DNA of 64,000 nucleotides from Planctomycetia bacterium (GCA_015075745.1 JABTTW010000001.1:1302001-1366000); one strand, 5' to 3'. Counted from the stretch's first letter, positions 26,601 to 35,954 are shown. Numbers and translations are program-made. Notes: generated by a model not told the origin, from the sequence alone.

Positions 26601-27068
26601 AAGGCGCTGGAGCGCGACTTGTCGCGGTTTGGGTTCGACGCCGAGCCGACGCGCGATCGACTGATCGCCTATATGGCGGTGCAGAATACCTATCTGTCCA
26701 CCTTTCAAACGCTCGGCGGGCTGGGGCTTCTGCTCGGTGTCTTTGGACTGGCCGCCGTGATGATGCGCAACATCTGGGAGCGACGCGGCGAACTGGCCCT
26801 GCTTCGAGCACTCGGCTTCCGCGAGAGACAGCTCTATCAGATCAGCATGCTCGAACACGCGACGCTGCTTCTTGCGGGATTGGCGGCGGGGGTGTTCTCG
26901 GCGCTGGTGGCCGTGGGGCCGCACGCGATGGGCAAGTCCGATGAGATACCATGGGCGTCGCTTGCCGGTACGATCGTGCTGGTGTTTATTGCAGGCTTGG
27001 CGGCGGGCGCGATTTGCATTCGATCCACGCTCAAGACGCCGCTGCTTGCGGCGCTACGGAGGGAATAA
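23631..27068 (+). CDS. FtsX-like ABC transporter permease, double-module
   Basis: The protein has 1145 residues. An N-terminal helix (~22-40) is followed by a large periplasmic domain. A first group of FtsX helices lies around residues 540-680 (FLIIAAALLVALMFRLGVERRAEEVG, with the LLLAIGLGVKRVRKML coupling segment). A linker with two more helices follows. A second periplasmic domain and a last FtsX group (~1030-1140, GLLLGVFGLAAVMMRNIWERRGELALLRALGFRERQL) complete it. This matches the duplicated long MacB/FtsX permeases. It works with the ATPase just upstream, probably for envelope lipoprotein or peptide transport. Overlap with the ATPase stop is four bases. Confidence 0.92.
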   Translation: MNAALLTPSTLRRRSLRFHWRAGLAVVFGTMAGAAALIGALFVGDSMRASLREQALARLGPVDYAVDGGRFFGEALAEKFAADGDLKQLIESACPLVTLRASVTNASGDARVNGIQTLGVDERFWRMFGDDDATLDGRAVILNQPLADSLGVRAGDDVLLRLPKPGAAPLETLLGRRDDTIASLRLTVGKIIPANGAGAFALRPQQAMARNAFVPLATMQRALGQAGRVNAMLAVAKVERDRPSDLHETFSKRLDAAVTLVDLNLSIRVSDTLGYAAVESTNLLVEPQAEDAALAAATSLKLGAVPVLTYLANSISVADSSNQSDSTIIPYSTVAALDPGKIPAGQFVLADGSSVTQLGDDEILLNEWAASDLGVSVGQTISLSYFVTKPGGRLEEQSAQFKLTGIVRMTGWAGDSGLTPTYEGITNAKRLSDWDPPFPFDMKRIRQKDEDYWDKHQALPKAFVSQAAGQKHWNADARFGSYTAIRVLLPQGKTADESAREFETAMLSHLRAEQMGLAFRPVREEALAAGSGSTDFGQLFIGFSSFLIIAAALLVALMFRLGVERRAEEVGLLLAIGLGVKRVRKMLIVEGTLLVVMGSAAGLLLAGGYAWLMLAGLRSWWSAAVNAPFLRLAASPTSMAIGLVVSMMIARLAIGWSVRVMARSSARSLLSGEVTSGSHLASPRRRAVIRAICLLSLIGAIATALAAISAGGAEQAMSFFIAGFAMLIALLTAVWLWLIARPGATKPAAVRMSRFMLAARNARRQPARSLLATGLVASATFVIVAVGASRLSPDMDIDKPSGGAGGYSLVAESTVPLPYDINTADGRASLGMSSEAAAICKEASFAAFRVRPGDDSSCLNLYKVNQPRILGASEEFLQRGAFSFAASMAESDEEKANPWLLLNKRFEDGAIPAIGDESAVRWLLHLDIGGDMEITDERGQSQRLRIVAMLAGSVLQSELIIDEAEFKKLFSSIGGYSAFLIATNDDAKLTKALERDLSRFGFDAEPTRDRLIAYMAVQNTYLSTFQTLGGLGLLLGVFGLAAVMMRNIWERRGELALLRALGFRERQLYQISMLEHATLLLAGLAAGVFSALVAVGPHAMGKSDEIPWASLAGTIVLVFIAGLAAGAICIRSTLKTPLLAALRRE

Positions 27069-27071
27069 CCG

Positions 27072-28424
27072 ATGAGAGTTACGATTCCGATTTGTTCGCT
27101 GGTTCTGCTTTCCTGTGCCGCGGCGCAGGCCGGGGACAACTGGTCGAACTGGCGCGGGCCGAGTTTGAACGGCAGCACGGAATCCCGGGGCCTGCCGACA
27201 GCGTGGGGCGAGGACAAGAACGTTCGCTGGAAGACGCCGATGCCATCCTGGGCCGGCGCGTCGCCGGTGGTCTGGGGAGATCGCATTTTTCTCACTACGC
27301 CCACCGCGAAGCGAAGAGATTCCGACGACAAGGGCATCGCACGGCGGCTTCGCAGGCTGGAGATGGAGGGCCCGGGCGGCGACGCGATTCTCCTGATGTG
27401 CCTATCCACGAAGAACGGCAAGGTGCTCTGGGAGAAGAAGATCGACGAAGTCAACAAGCTCTACGGCAAGCAAAACATGGCCTCGCCATCGCCGGTGACG
27501 GACGGGAAGCTGGTGTGGACCCTGACCGGGACCGGCCGCCTCAGTGCCCATACCGTTGAAGGTGAAAAGCGTTGGGAGCGAAATCTCCAAAAGGAGCATG
27601 GCGACTTTGGGCTTTATTGGGGATACGCTTCCAGTCCCGCCCTTGCCGGTGACAAGTTGATCGCGCAGGTGCTGCACGGCGCGACGACGAAGAACCCTTC
27701 GTATGTTGCGGCGTACGATGCCCGAACAGGCAAGTCGATCTGGAAGGTCGAGCGCAAGACCGATGCAACGCAGGAAAGCCCGGACGCCTACACCACGCCA
27801 CTGGTCGCGAAGATCGGGGGCAAGGACGTCGTCATCATTTCCGGAGCGGACTATGTGACGGCGCACGAACTTTCCGACGGCTCGGAAATCTGGCGCTGCG
27901 GCGGCCTCAATCCTGAGCATGCGGGAAACTATCGCATATGCGGAAGCCCGATCATCGTCGATGGGCTGGTCATCGCCACGAGCCGAGAGCAGCCCATGCT
28001 GGCGATCCGCGCGGATGGGAAGGGGGACGTCACTTCATCCGCCATTGCGTGGCGCTTTGATGACAAGAAGGCGCCGGACGTGCCTTCGGTGGCAAGCGAC
28101 GGCGAGTACCTCTATCTGCTGCACGACAACGGATTCATGACGTGCCTGAAGGCGGCGAGCGGCGAGACGGTCTGGGGCCCTGAGCGAATCACCGGCGGGC
28201 CCTACAGTGCGTCTCCGTTGGTCGGCGATGGAAAGGTCTATGTCACCAACGAAGAATGCACAACGACGGTGCTCGCGGCGGGCCCGAAGTTCAAGGTGCT
28301 GGCCACCAACAAGCTTCCCGGCGGCTACACGCTTTCTTCAATGGCCGTGTCGGGCAGCGAACTGCTGATTCGATCGCAGAAGTTTCTCTACTGCGTTTCT
28401 GAGGGGTCCGCGAAATCGCCGTAG
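27072..28424 (+). CDS. Secreted PQQ-like beta-propeller protein
   Basis: The protein has 450 residues. ATG at 27072 is four bases after the permease stop and is preceded by GGAGGG. The signal peptide ends SCAAAQA and the mature protein begins DNWSNWRGPSLNGSTES, the standard opening of planctomycete quinoprotein-like propellers. Repeated blades such as SPVVWGDRIFLTT and YVAAYDARTGKSIWKVE follow. Such proteins are probably surface or periplasmic binding scaffolds rather than dehydrogenases. It is the last gene of the GT4/ABC operon and abuts, stop to stop with no gap, the convergent glycerate kinase gene. Confidence 0.88.
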   Translation: MRVTIPICSLVLLSCAAAQAGDNWSNWRGPSLNGSTESRGLPTAWGEDKNVRWKTPMPSWAGASPVVWGDRIFLTTPTAKRRDSDDKGIARRLRRLEMEGPGGDAILLMCLSTKNGKVLWEKKIDEVNKLYGKQNMASPSPVTDGKLVWTLTGTGRLSAHTVEGEKRWERNLQKEHGDFGLYWGYASSPALAGDKLIAQVLHGATTKNPSYVAAYDARTGKSIWKVERKTDATQESPDAYTTPLVAKIGGKDVVIISGADYVTAHELSDGSEIWRCGGLNPEHAGNYRICGSPIIVDGLVIATSREQPMLAIRADGKGDVTSSAIAWRFDDKKAPDVPSVASDGEYLYLLHDNGFMTCLKAASGETVWGPERITGGPYSASPLVGDGKVYVTNEECTTTVLAAGPKFKVLATNKLPGGYTLSSMAVSGSELLIRSQKFLYCVSEGSAKSP

Positions 28425-29531
28425 TCAGAGAAACTCGTCGGCGATTTGAGCGGCGACTTCTTCAAGCCGCGATGCCGTCTCGTTCATCGGGGCGTCGAGC
28501 GTCGCGATCCGATCCAGGACGGCCAGACAATCTTCCGCTCCCTCGCCTTTGATGCCGACAATCGCCACGCATGGGACATCGGCGCCGCGGCACATGCGTC
28601 CGACGCTGCCGACCACCTTACCCATGAGGGATTGCCGATCGAGCCGGCCCTCGCCGGTGATCACAAGGTCGGCATCGCTGATGAAGTCCGCCAGGGCTGT
28701 TGCCGAACTGGTCAGGTCCACGCCGGGCACGATCTGCGTGTTGAAATAGGCCAGCAGAGGAAGTGCCACACCGCCGGCAGCACCGGTCCCCGGCTCATCG
28801 CGGATTAGTCGCCCGGTCGATTGCTCCAGCAGATCGGCCCAGTGCGTCATGCCTTGTTCCAAAGTCTCGACGTCCTTGGGTGACGCTCCCTTTTGGGGAC
28901 CGAAGACACGCGCGGCGCCGCTGGGGCCGCATGCCGGGTTGAGAACATCCACGGCGATGGTGAACTGGATGCCGTCCAGCGCGTCGGGCGGATCGTTCCA
29001 TACGACGCGGCGTATCGCGGAGAGCGCGCCGCCGCCCACACCGGTCGGCAAGGGCGTGCCAGATTGATCGATCAGAGAGAGGCCCAGCCCCTGCATCAAG
29101 CCCGCGCCGCCGTCGACCGTCGCGCTGCCGCCGACGGCGAGGATGATCTCCTCGACGCCGCTTTGCGCTGCTGCGCGAATCAATTCGCCGACGCCATAGG
29201 TCGTCGTGACAAGCGGGTCGCGCTTCGCATCGGGCACGAGGTCCAGCCCGGCGACTTTGGCCAGCTCGATGACCGCGGTCGACGCGTGACGAATCAGCCC
29301 GACGGTCACATCGACCGGTTCACCGAGCGGCCCGTGGGCTGCGGCCTGCCGGCGCTGGCCGCCGTCGGCATCGAGGAGCACGTCCAGCGTGCCCTCACCG
29401 CCGTCGGCCATGGGGATGAGATTGATCTCGACGTGGGGGCGAGCCGCGCGGATGCCCCGGGCAATCGCATCGACCGCCTGCCGTGCCGTGAGCACGCCTT
29501 TGAACTTATCGGGGGCCACGACGACGCGCAT
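28425..29531 (-). CDS. Glycerate kinase (GarK/GlxK family)
   Basis: The protein has 368 residues. ATG at 29531 is used; a TTG two codons upstream is possible. The family opens with VVAPDKFKGVLTA and has the MADGGEGTLDVL substrate loop, GGSATVDGGAGLMQGLG for the nucleotide and VITGEGRLDRQS near the end. It phosphorylates D-glycerate to 2-phosphoglycerate and feeds it to glycolysis. It follows the HtrA gene almost without a gap (three bases) and is the last gene of a three-gene minus-strand unit, although its metabolic role is unrelated to that of its neighbours. Confidence 0.93.
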   Translation of the reverse strand: MRVVVAPDKFKGVLTARQAVDAIARGIRAARPHVEINLIPMADGGEGTLDVLLDADGGQRRQAAAHGPLGEPVDVTVGLIRHASTAVIELAKVAGLDLVPDAKRDPLVTTTYGVGELIRAAAQSGVEEIILAVGGSATVDGGAGLMQGLGLSLIDQSGTPLPTGVGGGALSAIRRVVWNDPPDALDGIQFTIAVDVLNPACGPSGAARVFGPQKGASPKDVETLEQGMTHWADLLEQSTGRLIRDEPGTGAAGGVALPLLAYFNTQIVPGVDLTSSATALADFISDADLVITGEGRLDRQSLMGKVVGSVGRMCRGADVPCVAIVGIKGEGAEDCLAVLDRIATLDAPMNETASRLEEVAAQIADEFL

Positions 29532-29533
29532 GC

Positions 29534-30901
29534 TCAATTCGCCTGCAGGACGACTTCGGAGCGAATGAATCCGTCGCTTTGAATGCGAAGAATCTGGAAT
29601 GGAATTCGATCGCGCGGATCGACCTGCTTGACCAGGTGCCCCAGCGCCGAAAACGAACTGACCGGCCAGCGACCGAATGCGGTGATGATGTCGCCCTGCA
29701 TCAGGCCCGTTCGTGCGGCGTCGGTGCCCGGCGCGACGGCCTCGATGATTAAGCCGATCGGTCTGGGCAGGTCCATGCGCTTAAGGTCGTCCCGCGAAAG
29801 CTCGCGGACGCGAATGCCGAAGTGCTTCTCCAGGGTCGAGGCGCAGTCATAGTCCGCCAGCTTGGCGAGAGGGATTTCGATTCGTCGCTGCGGACGGCCG
29901 GAGGCGCTGACATCAAATCGCACGCGCGTGCCGATCGGTACGCTGTTGAGGACGCTGAACGCCTCCATGAAGCTCGGCGTGGCATGGCCTTCAATCGCGG
30001 TCACCGTGTCGCCCGGCCGCAGTCCGGCGCGATCGGCCGGCGACGCAGGCTCGATCGACTTCACCAATACGCCGCGGACGTCGCCCTTCGGCTCGGCGCT
30101 GTCGAAGTGGACGCCGAAGTCCACTCTGCGGATGCGCTGGATGTCGAGCATCGACGGCAGCAGGTCATGCAGCCGATCCACCGGAATCGCGAAGCCGATG
30201 TTTTGTGCGTCGCCGCGGATGGCCGAGTTGATTCCAATCAGGTCACCCACCACGTTGAGCAGCGGCCCGCCGGAGTTTCCCGGATTGATCGAGGCGTCGA
30301 TCTGAATCAGCCCTGAATAGACGAGGCCCGGTCCGAATGTCAGTTCGCGGTTCAGAGCGCTGATGATGCCGGTCGTGACGGTGTGTTGAAACCCCAGCGG
30401 ATTGCCGATCGCCACAACCGACTCGCCCGGCATCAGGTCGTCGCTTCGGCCCAGCTTCAAGAAGGGCAGGGGCTTGTTCGCATCGACCTTGAGAACCGCG
30501 AGGTCATTCTCCGTGCTTCGGGCGACTTCCTCGGCCGGCAATTCGGTCGAATCGGCGAAGGTGACCTTGCACTCCGCGGCCCGATCGATGACGTGGGCAT
30601 TGGTCACGATGTAACCGGCGCTGTGAATGACGAAGCCGGAGCCGACGCTGGTGGCCTTGTATCGGCGCGGTGGTGCGACCGGAAAGTCGAAAATATCGTC
30701 GAAGATGCTGTCGATCCCCATCGGCCGTCGGACGGTGACAACGGTCGTCGTGGACAGGTTCACCACCGCCGGGCTCGCCTCGCGAAACACCCGGACCGTG
30801 GGCGTCATCCGCTCCGCCTGCGGCGCGTCCGCCTTCACGGCGGGCGCAAACGAGCTGATCAGGACCGCGCCGATCGCCGCGATCCATACCGACCGGATCA
30901 T
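29534..30901 (-). CDS. HtrA/DegP-type periplasmic serine protease with two PDZ domains
   Basis: The protein has 455 residues from ATG 30901, which opens a signal peptide (MIRSVWIAAIGAVLISS... VKA). An in-frame ATG at 30928 overlaps the upstream gene and is less likely. The trypsin-like domain has a complete triad: His103 in IVTNAHVI, Asp133 in ENDLAVLKV and Ser210 in INPGNSGGPLL. Two PDZ domains follow (~255-340 and ~365-450). The Q-linker typical of DegP (MGIDSIFDDIFDFP) is retained. It degrades or refolds misfolded envelope proteins. It sits seven bases after the metallophosphoesterase stop. Confidence 0.93.
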   Translation of the reverse strand: MIRSVWIAAIGAVLISSFAPAVKADAPQAERMTPTVRVFREASPAVVNLSTTTVVTVRRPMGIDSIFDDIFDFPVAPPRRYKATSVGSGFVIHSAGYIVTNAHVIDRAAECKVTFADSTELPAEEVARSTENDLAVLKVDANKPLPFLKLGRSDDLMPGESVVAIGNPLGFQHTVTTGIISALNRELTFGPGLVYSGLIQIDASINPGNSGGPLLNVVGDLIGINSAIRGDAQNIGFAIPVDRLHDLLPSMLDIQRIRRVDFGVHFDSAEPKGDVRGVLVKSIEPASPADRAGLRPGDTVTAIEGHATPSFMEAFSVLNSVPIGTRVRFDVSASGRPQRRIEIPLAKLADYDCASTLEKHFGIRVRELSRDDLKRMDLPRPIGLIIEAVAPGTDAARTGLMQGDIITAFGRWPVSSFSALGHLVKQVDPRDRIPFQILRIQSDGFIRSEVVLQAN

Positions 30902-30908
30902 TCTTTGC

Positions 30909-31778
30909 TCAAACATCCAGGACATCATACTGCTTTTCCCGATAGGTCGAACCGATGCTCTTGCAGACCAGTGCGCCCCTGCGACATTCGCGGGCCCTAT
31001 GAGAATGACCGCAGAAAACGTGCGATGCTTTCGGAAAATCGAGAATCGTCTCTCCGAGCAGGTCGCTGCCGAGGAAGGCTCCGGCGAAGGCCCAATTGGG
31101 GAGAATGGTCGGCGGGACAAGCTCAGCGAACGGAAGATGATGGACCGCGACGACAATCCGCTCGGCCTTTTGCTCCACAGCCTCCAAATGTTCTCGCAAC
31201 CGGTTGGCCGATCGCTGTGTAAATTCGACGTCGCTGATCGGCAGCCGGACGCGCTCGCCGTCCATCCATCGACTGGTCACCTCGCGCGAGGCAGCGGGTA
31301 CGTCGTCGTCTCGCTCCAGCAGGTGTCGATGCTTCTCAAAATACGCGGCCGCGCCGGGCGCGACTTTGTGCCGGTAGAATCGAAGCGGGATTCGCATGGA
31401 TGAGGGGCGAAACGAAAAATCGTACCAGCCGACGTTGCCCGCGAAGGCGACATGTCCGACCTGAAGTGGTGCGGCGTCGAGATAGTGGACGCCGTTTCGA
31501 GCAAAAGCGCCGGCCACCTCATTTTCGTAGCGATCCAGCGAATCGCCCCCGCCGAAGGTCCAAAGCTCGTGATTTCCCGCCACTGCCATCTTGATGCCGC
31601 GAAACGGCTCGAAAAGCGCGAGCACCTCGTCTAGAATCGCCAAGTCGGCGCCCGCGAGGTCGCCGACGAAGAGCAGGCAATCGCCGCCCCTCTTGCAAAT
31701 CTCCCGGGCAATGGCCTGCGTCGGGGCTTTGCTTCGCGCCACGTTGTAATGCAAGTCGGAGGTGACGATGATTCGCAT
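30909..31778 (-). CDS. Metallophosphoesterase
   Basis: The protein has 289 residues from the ATG at 31778; a longer in-frame start upstream lacks support. The calcineurin-like motifs are all visible: SDLHYN, VGDLAGADLA, AGNHELW, VAVHHLP and CGHSHRA. A di-metal centre of this kind hydrolyses phosphodiesters or phosphomonoesters, but the substrate is unknown. No signal peptide is seen, so it is cytoplasmic. It is the first gene of the unit with htrA and glycerate kinase and is divergent from the ABC pair at 31917. Confidence 0.9.
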   Translation of the reverse strand: MRIIVTSDLHYNVARSKAPTQAIAREICKRGGDCLLFVGDLAGADLAILDEVLALFEPFRGIKMAVAGNHELWTFGGGDSLDRYENEVAGAFARNGVHYLDAAPLQVGHVAFAGNVGWYDFSFRPSSMRIPLRFYRHKVAPGAAAYFEKHRHLLERDDDVPAASREVTSRWMDGERVRLPISDVEFTQRSANRLREHLEAVEQKAERIVVAVHHLPFAELVPPTILPNWAFAGAFLGSDLLGETILDFPKASHVFCGHSHRARECRRGALVCKSIGSTYREKQYDVLDV

Positions 31779-31916
31779 GTTTGAGAGTGCCCACCTTCGG
31801 CGGAAACGGACACGAGCGTCGTGCGCGCTTCGTGAGGTCTGCCGCATGTCGCCGTTAATCGCCACGGCGGAATTCCGGAATCTTAATTAGCCAAGCAGGT
31901 GCAAACAACCCAACAC

Positions 31917-32657
31917 ATGGCCGCCATCGTAGAGATTGAAGACTTGCATAAGCATTACCGGCTCGGTGACGAGATCATTCCCGCGCTGCGCGGTATCAAC
32001 CTCTCCGTCGCTCACGGGGCCTTTGTCGCCATCATGGGCGCGAGCGGATCGGGCAAGACCACCCTCATGCACCTGATCGGCGGGCTGGACCTGCCGGATC
32101 GGGGGCGGATTCTCGTCGAAGGCAGAAACGTCCACGCCCTGTCCGACGAAGAGCGAACGCTTTTTCGACGTCGCCGGCTGGGCATTGTTTTCCAGGCATT
32201 TAATTTGATGCCGACGCTGACCGCTCTGGAAAACATCATGCTGCCCCTGCTCGTGGACTCGGTGTCTCAATCCGAGGCAAGGAGCCGGGCCGACGAGATG
32301 ATCTCGCTCGTTCGTCTTTCCCATCGCACGCGGCACCGGCCGGCGATGCTTTCCGGTGGCGAGCAGCAGCGCGCCGCGATTGCCCGTGCGCTGATGAACC
32401 GACCCGCCGTTCTACTTGCCGATGAGCCGACCGGCAATCTCGATCCATCGTCTGCGGCCGCCATCTGGCAGATCTTTCGCGATCTGACCGCCGACGGCGC
32501 GACGACAGTCATCATGGTCACCCACGAGGCCGAGGCCGCCGCCCACGCCGACCTTGTTCACGTCATCAAGGATGGTCAGATCACCGGCACCATCGAACCG
32601 AAAGGATGCGGCGATGCCAATCTGGTGGCAACTCGCTACGCGAGCCTGGCGAACTAG
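31917..32657 (+). CDS. ABC transporter ATP-binding protein, LolD/MacB type
   Basis: The protein has 246 residues from ATG 31917; a GTG six codons upstream is possible and neither start has a strong ribosome-binding site. Walker [11 protein letters not shown]-loop VFQAFNLMP, signature [15 protein letters not shown] and Walker [12 protein letters not shown] are intact. The reading frame overlaps the next permease gene by 44 bases, which is strong evidence for translational coupling. This is the second ATPase of this type in the window. Confidence 0.93.
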   Translation: MAAIVEIEDLHKHYRLGDEIIPALRGINLSVAHGAFVAIMGASGSGKTTLMHLIGGLDLPDRGRILVEGRNVHALSDEERTLFRRRRLGIVFQAFNLMPTLTALENIMLPLLVDSVSQSEARSRADEMISLVRLSHRTRHRPAMLSGGEQQRAAIARALMNRPAVLLADEPTGNLDPSSAAAIWQIFRDLTADGATTVIMVTHEAEAAAHADLVHVIKDGQITGTIEPKGCGDANLVATRYASLAN

Positions 32658-35397
32658 GCCGGGACGCACGGCCCTTACCGCCGTCGCGGTGGCGCTCGGT
32701 GTCGCCGTCGTCGTCTGGGTCACCTGCTGCTATGAGTCGGTGCGCCAGAGCATCAATCGCGTCGTGCTTGAGTGGGTGGGCGCGGCTCATGTCATCGTCG
32801 AGCCGGTCGAGGGCGTGTGGGCTGTTTTCTCCGGCGACATGGAGGCTGAAATCGCCGCGCTGCCGGGCGTCATCCATACCACGTCGCGCACGCGGGAGTT
32901 TGTTCAGGCGGCGGCCGCACACGATGAAAAGGCAACGGCAACGAAGGACCCTGCCGCCCGGCGCATCGAGGTCATGGGCATCGTGCCGGAGAAGGAAAAA
33001 ATCTTCCGCACCTACAAGCTGTTCGCCGGGCGTTTCATCGAGCCGGGCGACAGCGATACGATCGTCGTCGAGAAGCTTCTGGCTGATGAGATGGCTCTCC
33101 AGCTCGACGACAAGATGACCCTGCAAGCCATCGTTGGGGATGCCGCCCCTCGACCATTTCGCGTCGTGGGCATCATTGACCGCCGGCGCGCCAGCGTGAA
33201 TCAGGCTCCGATGGTGTGGACGAGCCTGAAGAGCGTGCAGGAGCTCGTCGGCCTCGCCGATCGTATCAAGGGCATCGACATCATGGTGGCTGATCCGAGC
33301 GTGCCTTCGATCCGGCGGACGGCGGCGGCGGTTCGAGCCATCATCGATCGTCGAAACGCCGCGCGGCCCGGCGGTGCGCACGTGACCGAGGAATTGAACG
33401 TCAAAACGACCGAGACCCAGCAGAAGAAACTGGGGGCGGCGCAGGGACTCCTGCAATTCACCATGCTGCTTCTTTCCTGCGTCGTTCTGCTCACTGCTTT
33501 CTTTATCATTCTCGCGTCCATGAGCATGGGCGTCTCGGAGCGGATCACCGAGCTCGGCCTTTTGCGGTGCATCGGCGTGACTCGCCGGCAGCTTGGGGGC
33601 ATCGTGCTCCTGCAGAATCTCCCGCTGGGACTGGCCGGGACCATCGCCGGCGTGCCGATCGGGCTGGCCCTGCAATGGATCACGATGCACTATGCGACGG
33701 GCTACCTCGGCGAGATGGTCATCAGCGGCTGGGGCATGGCCCTGGCATGCGGCGGCGGCATCGGCACGACGCTTCTCGGCTCGGTCCTTCCGGCCGCGGG
33801 GGCGATTGGTGTCTCTCCGGTGGCAGCGGTCAGAACGATGGGCACCCGGCGATCGGCGCGGGGTCTGGCCATCGCCTTCGCGGCGGGCGTCGTCCTTCTG
33901 ATGGGTCACGAACTGTCGCAGCGGAACTTGTCGACAAATGGCGGACAGGGCATCGAACTGCGGGCCATTGTCAGTCTCGTTCTGCTTTACGGCGGGTGCG
34001 CTCTGGCCGCGCCGCTGATCGTGGTCATCGTCGGCAAGGTCGCCGTTCGCATCGCCGCCGTTTGTCTTCGCGTGCAACCCCAACTGTTGAAGGAGGAAAT
34101 CGACCATTCCCCGTATCGGTCGGCCGCCGTCTGCTGCGGGTTGGCCGTCGGTCTCTCGCTGATCGTCGGGCTGATCGTCTGGGGTCAGTCGGTGAAGGAG
34201 GGCTGGCGCTTTCCCAGCGAGTTTCCCGACGCGATGCTTTACAGCTATGCGCCGATGCCGCTTGAGCAACTGCGCGCGCTGAAAGATACGCCGGGTCTCA
34301 AGGACTTCACCGTCTGCGACGATTTTCCTTTCAGCCTGAGCAAGCCCAGCAAGATTCCGCTTTTCAAGTCGCTCTCGATGCTGGACCAATCTTCGCGGTT
34401 TCTTGCGGTCGAGCCGGATGAGGGGCTGGCGCTGGTCAAGCTTGCGTTTCTCGAAGGCGACGAGGCGGAGGCCCGCGAACTGCTCAAGCAGGGCGGGCAT
34501 GTCCTTGTCACGCGTGAGTTCAGCCAGGCCAGGAATCTGCACCGCGGCGATGTCTTCGACATCTGGGTCGGGCAGAAGCATGCGTCGTTCAAGATCGCCG
34601 GTGTCGTTGGCTCGGCGGGCGTCGATATTGCCGTGAGTTTTTTCAACGCCACGGAGTTTTTCCAGTTCTACGCGGTCGGCGCGGTGTTCGGCTCGCTGGA
34701 TGACGCCCGCAGGCTTTTCGGCCGCCGCACCGGGACGATGATGCTTTTCAATTTCGATGAGGCGCTCAGCGACGAGGCGCGGGTCGGCGATGTCTCCAAG
34801 GATTCGAAGCCGATTGGTCCGACGGCCGCGGCGCCCGGGGAGCGTCAGACGTTTGCGATGGGGCCGGGTCCGATTCCCGAGTCGGGTCCGCAGGAGGCGG
34901 TGGTCAATTCGATGCTCAAGCGGCTCGGCTATCCGCCCAAAGCCTTCGTGACGGCCCGTGAGTTGAAGACGCAGATCGACAGCAACATTAACCGGGTGAC
35001 GCTGCTGTTGTCGGCGATTCCGGCGGTCGGGCTGCTGATCGCCGCACTCGGCGTGGCGAATCTGATGGCGGCCAACGTCGCCAGTCGGGCTCGACAGATT
35101 GCCGTTCTGCGGGCCATCGGCGTCACCCGGCGGCAGATGGCGCGGATCGTGATCGGCGAGGCCGTGGTGCTCGGTGTGATCGGAAGCGGCATAGGTGTGG
35201 CACTGGGTCTGCTGCTGGCCCGCACGAGCAATCATCTCACGTCGTCCCTTTCGGGGTTCGAGCCGGTCTTCGCGATTCATTGGAGCTTCGTCGGTCTCGG
35301 GGCGGCGACGGCGACTTTGCTGTGCGTGCTGGCGGCCCTTGTTCCGGCGATTCGCGCCAGCCGGGCGAGCGTTGTCTCGGTCCTGGCGGCGTCCTGA
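32614..35397 (+). CDS. FtsX-like ABC transporter permease, double-module
   Basis: The protein has 927 residues. ATG at 32614 lies inside the ATPase gene after AAAGGA. An N-terminal helix (~22-45) and periplasmic domain are followed by FtsX helices (~290-420, LLLSCVVLLTAFFIILASMSMGVSERITELGLLRCIG). A second periplasmic part lies between, and a C-terminal FtsX group (~800-925, VGLLIAALGVANLMAANVASRARQIAVLRAIGVTRRQM). The GVTRRQ coupling motif occurs in both halves. It is the membrane partner of the ATPase at 31917. The substrate is not evident. Confidence 0.92.
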   Translation: MPIWWQLATRAWRTRPGRTALTAVAVALGVAVVVWVTCCYESVRQSINRVVLEWVGAAHVIVEPVEGVWAVFSGDMEAEIAALPGVIHTTSRTREFVQAAAAHDEKATATKDPAARRIEVMGIVPEKEKIFRTYKLFAGRFIEPGDSDTIVVEKLLADEMALQLDDKMTLQAIVGDAAPRPFRVVGIIDRRRASVNQAPMVWTSLKSVQELVGLADRIKGIDIMVADPSVPSIRRTAAAVRAIIDRRNAARPGGAHVTEELNVKTTETQQKKLGAAQGLLQFTMLLLSCVVLLTAFFIILASMSMGVSERITELGLLRCIGVTRRQLGGIVLLQNLPLGLAGTIAGVPIGLALQWITMHYATGYLGEMVISGWGMALACGGGIGTTLLGSVLPAAGAIGVSPVAAVRTMGTRRSARGLAIAFAAGVVLLMGHELSQRNLSTNGGQGIELRAIVSLVLLYGGCALAAPLIVVIVGKVAVRIAAVCLRVQPQLLKEEIDHSPYRSAAVCCGLAVGLSLIVGLIVWGQSVKEGWRFPSEFPDAMLYSYAPMPLEQLRALKDTPGLKDFTVCDDFPFSLSKPSKIPLFKSLSMLDQSSRFLAVEPDEGLALVKLAFLEGDEAEARELLKQGGHVLVTREFSQARNLHRGDVFDIWVGQKHASFKIAGVVGSAGVDIAVSFFNATEFFQFYAVGAVFGSLDDARRLFGRRTGTMMLFNFDEALSDEARVGDVSKDSKPIGPTAAAPGERQTFAMGPGPIPESGPQEAVVNSMLKRLGYPPKAFVTARELKTQIDSNINRVTLLLSAIPAVGLLIAALGVANLMAANVASRARQIAVLRAIGVTRRQMARIVIGEAVVLGVIGSGIGVALGLLLARTSNHLTSSLSGFEPVFAIHWSFVGLGAATATLLCVLAALVPAIRASRASVVSVLAAS

Positions 35398-35954
35398 ACC
35401 GGGGCCGGCGGTCGAAAAAGCCAAGGTGGAATAAGGGGCTGAAGGGGCCAGGGTAAATGCAAAGGCGGCGGTATTGATTTCGTCGGCGATTGGCGTTGAT
35501 CGGGATTGGATATCCGGATTTTCTGGTACCGCTTGCTGACGCGCGCGGCTCGGATCGGGGGCGGCGAGCGAGCAAAATTGAAGGTGACATAAGGTGAGTC
35601 AGTCGATTTTTTTCGGTTGCAACTCTTGTGGCGGGCATGTGTTGGGGCGGTTCGCGTTTTGGGTGGTTTTGCGTGAAATCGCGCAAGGTGAAACAAGACT
35701 GGTATAGGGACAAACAGGCACGGAAAATCTCGGGGAAGTTCGCTTGTAAGTCTTTGAAAGACGGTTCGGGAAAGTGAAACAGAGGGGCCAGGGGGCTGAG
35801 GGATTTGGTTGTGCACGATGCGCTGCCTCTTTGTGTCGTGGTTAGATTGATCTCCAATTAGGAAATCTTGCTCCCCGTGCGCGCCGAATTCCGATCAGAG
35901 CAGCCTTACGTTTGCCTGGAGATGTTGAGAATGCTCAGTTAAGAAGGCCGCCCA
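35398..35954. other. Intergenic region with composite repeat
   Basis: No gene is supported. The stretch is mostly repeat copy B (35446-35660) and a 3' part with TTGCTCCCCGTGCGCGC near 35870, matching the 61-base repeat of copy A. Confidence 0.6.
35446..35660 (+). repeat. Composite dispersed intergenic repeat, copy B
   Basis: A leading AAATGCAAAGGCGGCGG segment, module 1 (35513-35560, identical to 6437-6484 over 48 bases) and module 2 (from about 35581, GAAGGTGACATAAGG, CGATTTTTTTCG, TTGTGGCGGGC) stand in the same order as in copy A. It follows an ABC permease gene and precedes a truncated dockerin gene. Confidence 0.75.

Noticed and set aside
28425..31778. Functional link between glycerate kinase, HtrA and metallophosphoesterase
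   Set aside because: They are co-oriented with small gaps but have no obvious common pathway; proximity alone is not enough.
32581..35424. Minus-strand frame of about 950 codons opposite the second FtsX permease
   Set aside because: Antisense shadow; no domain pattern and strongly skewed composition.
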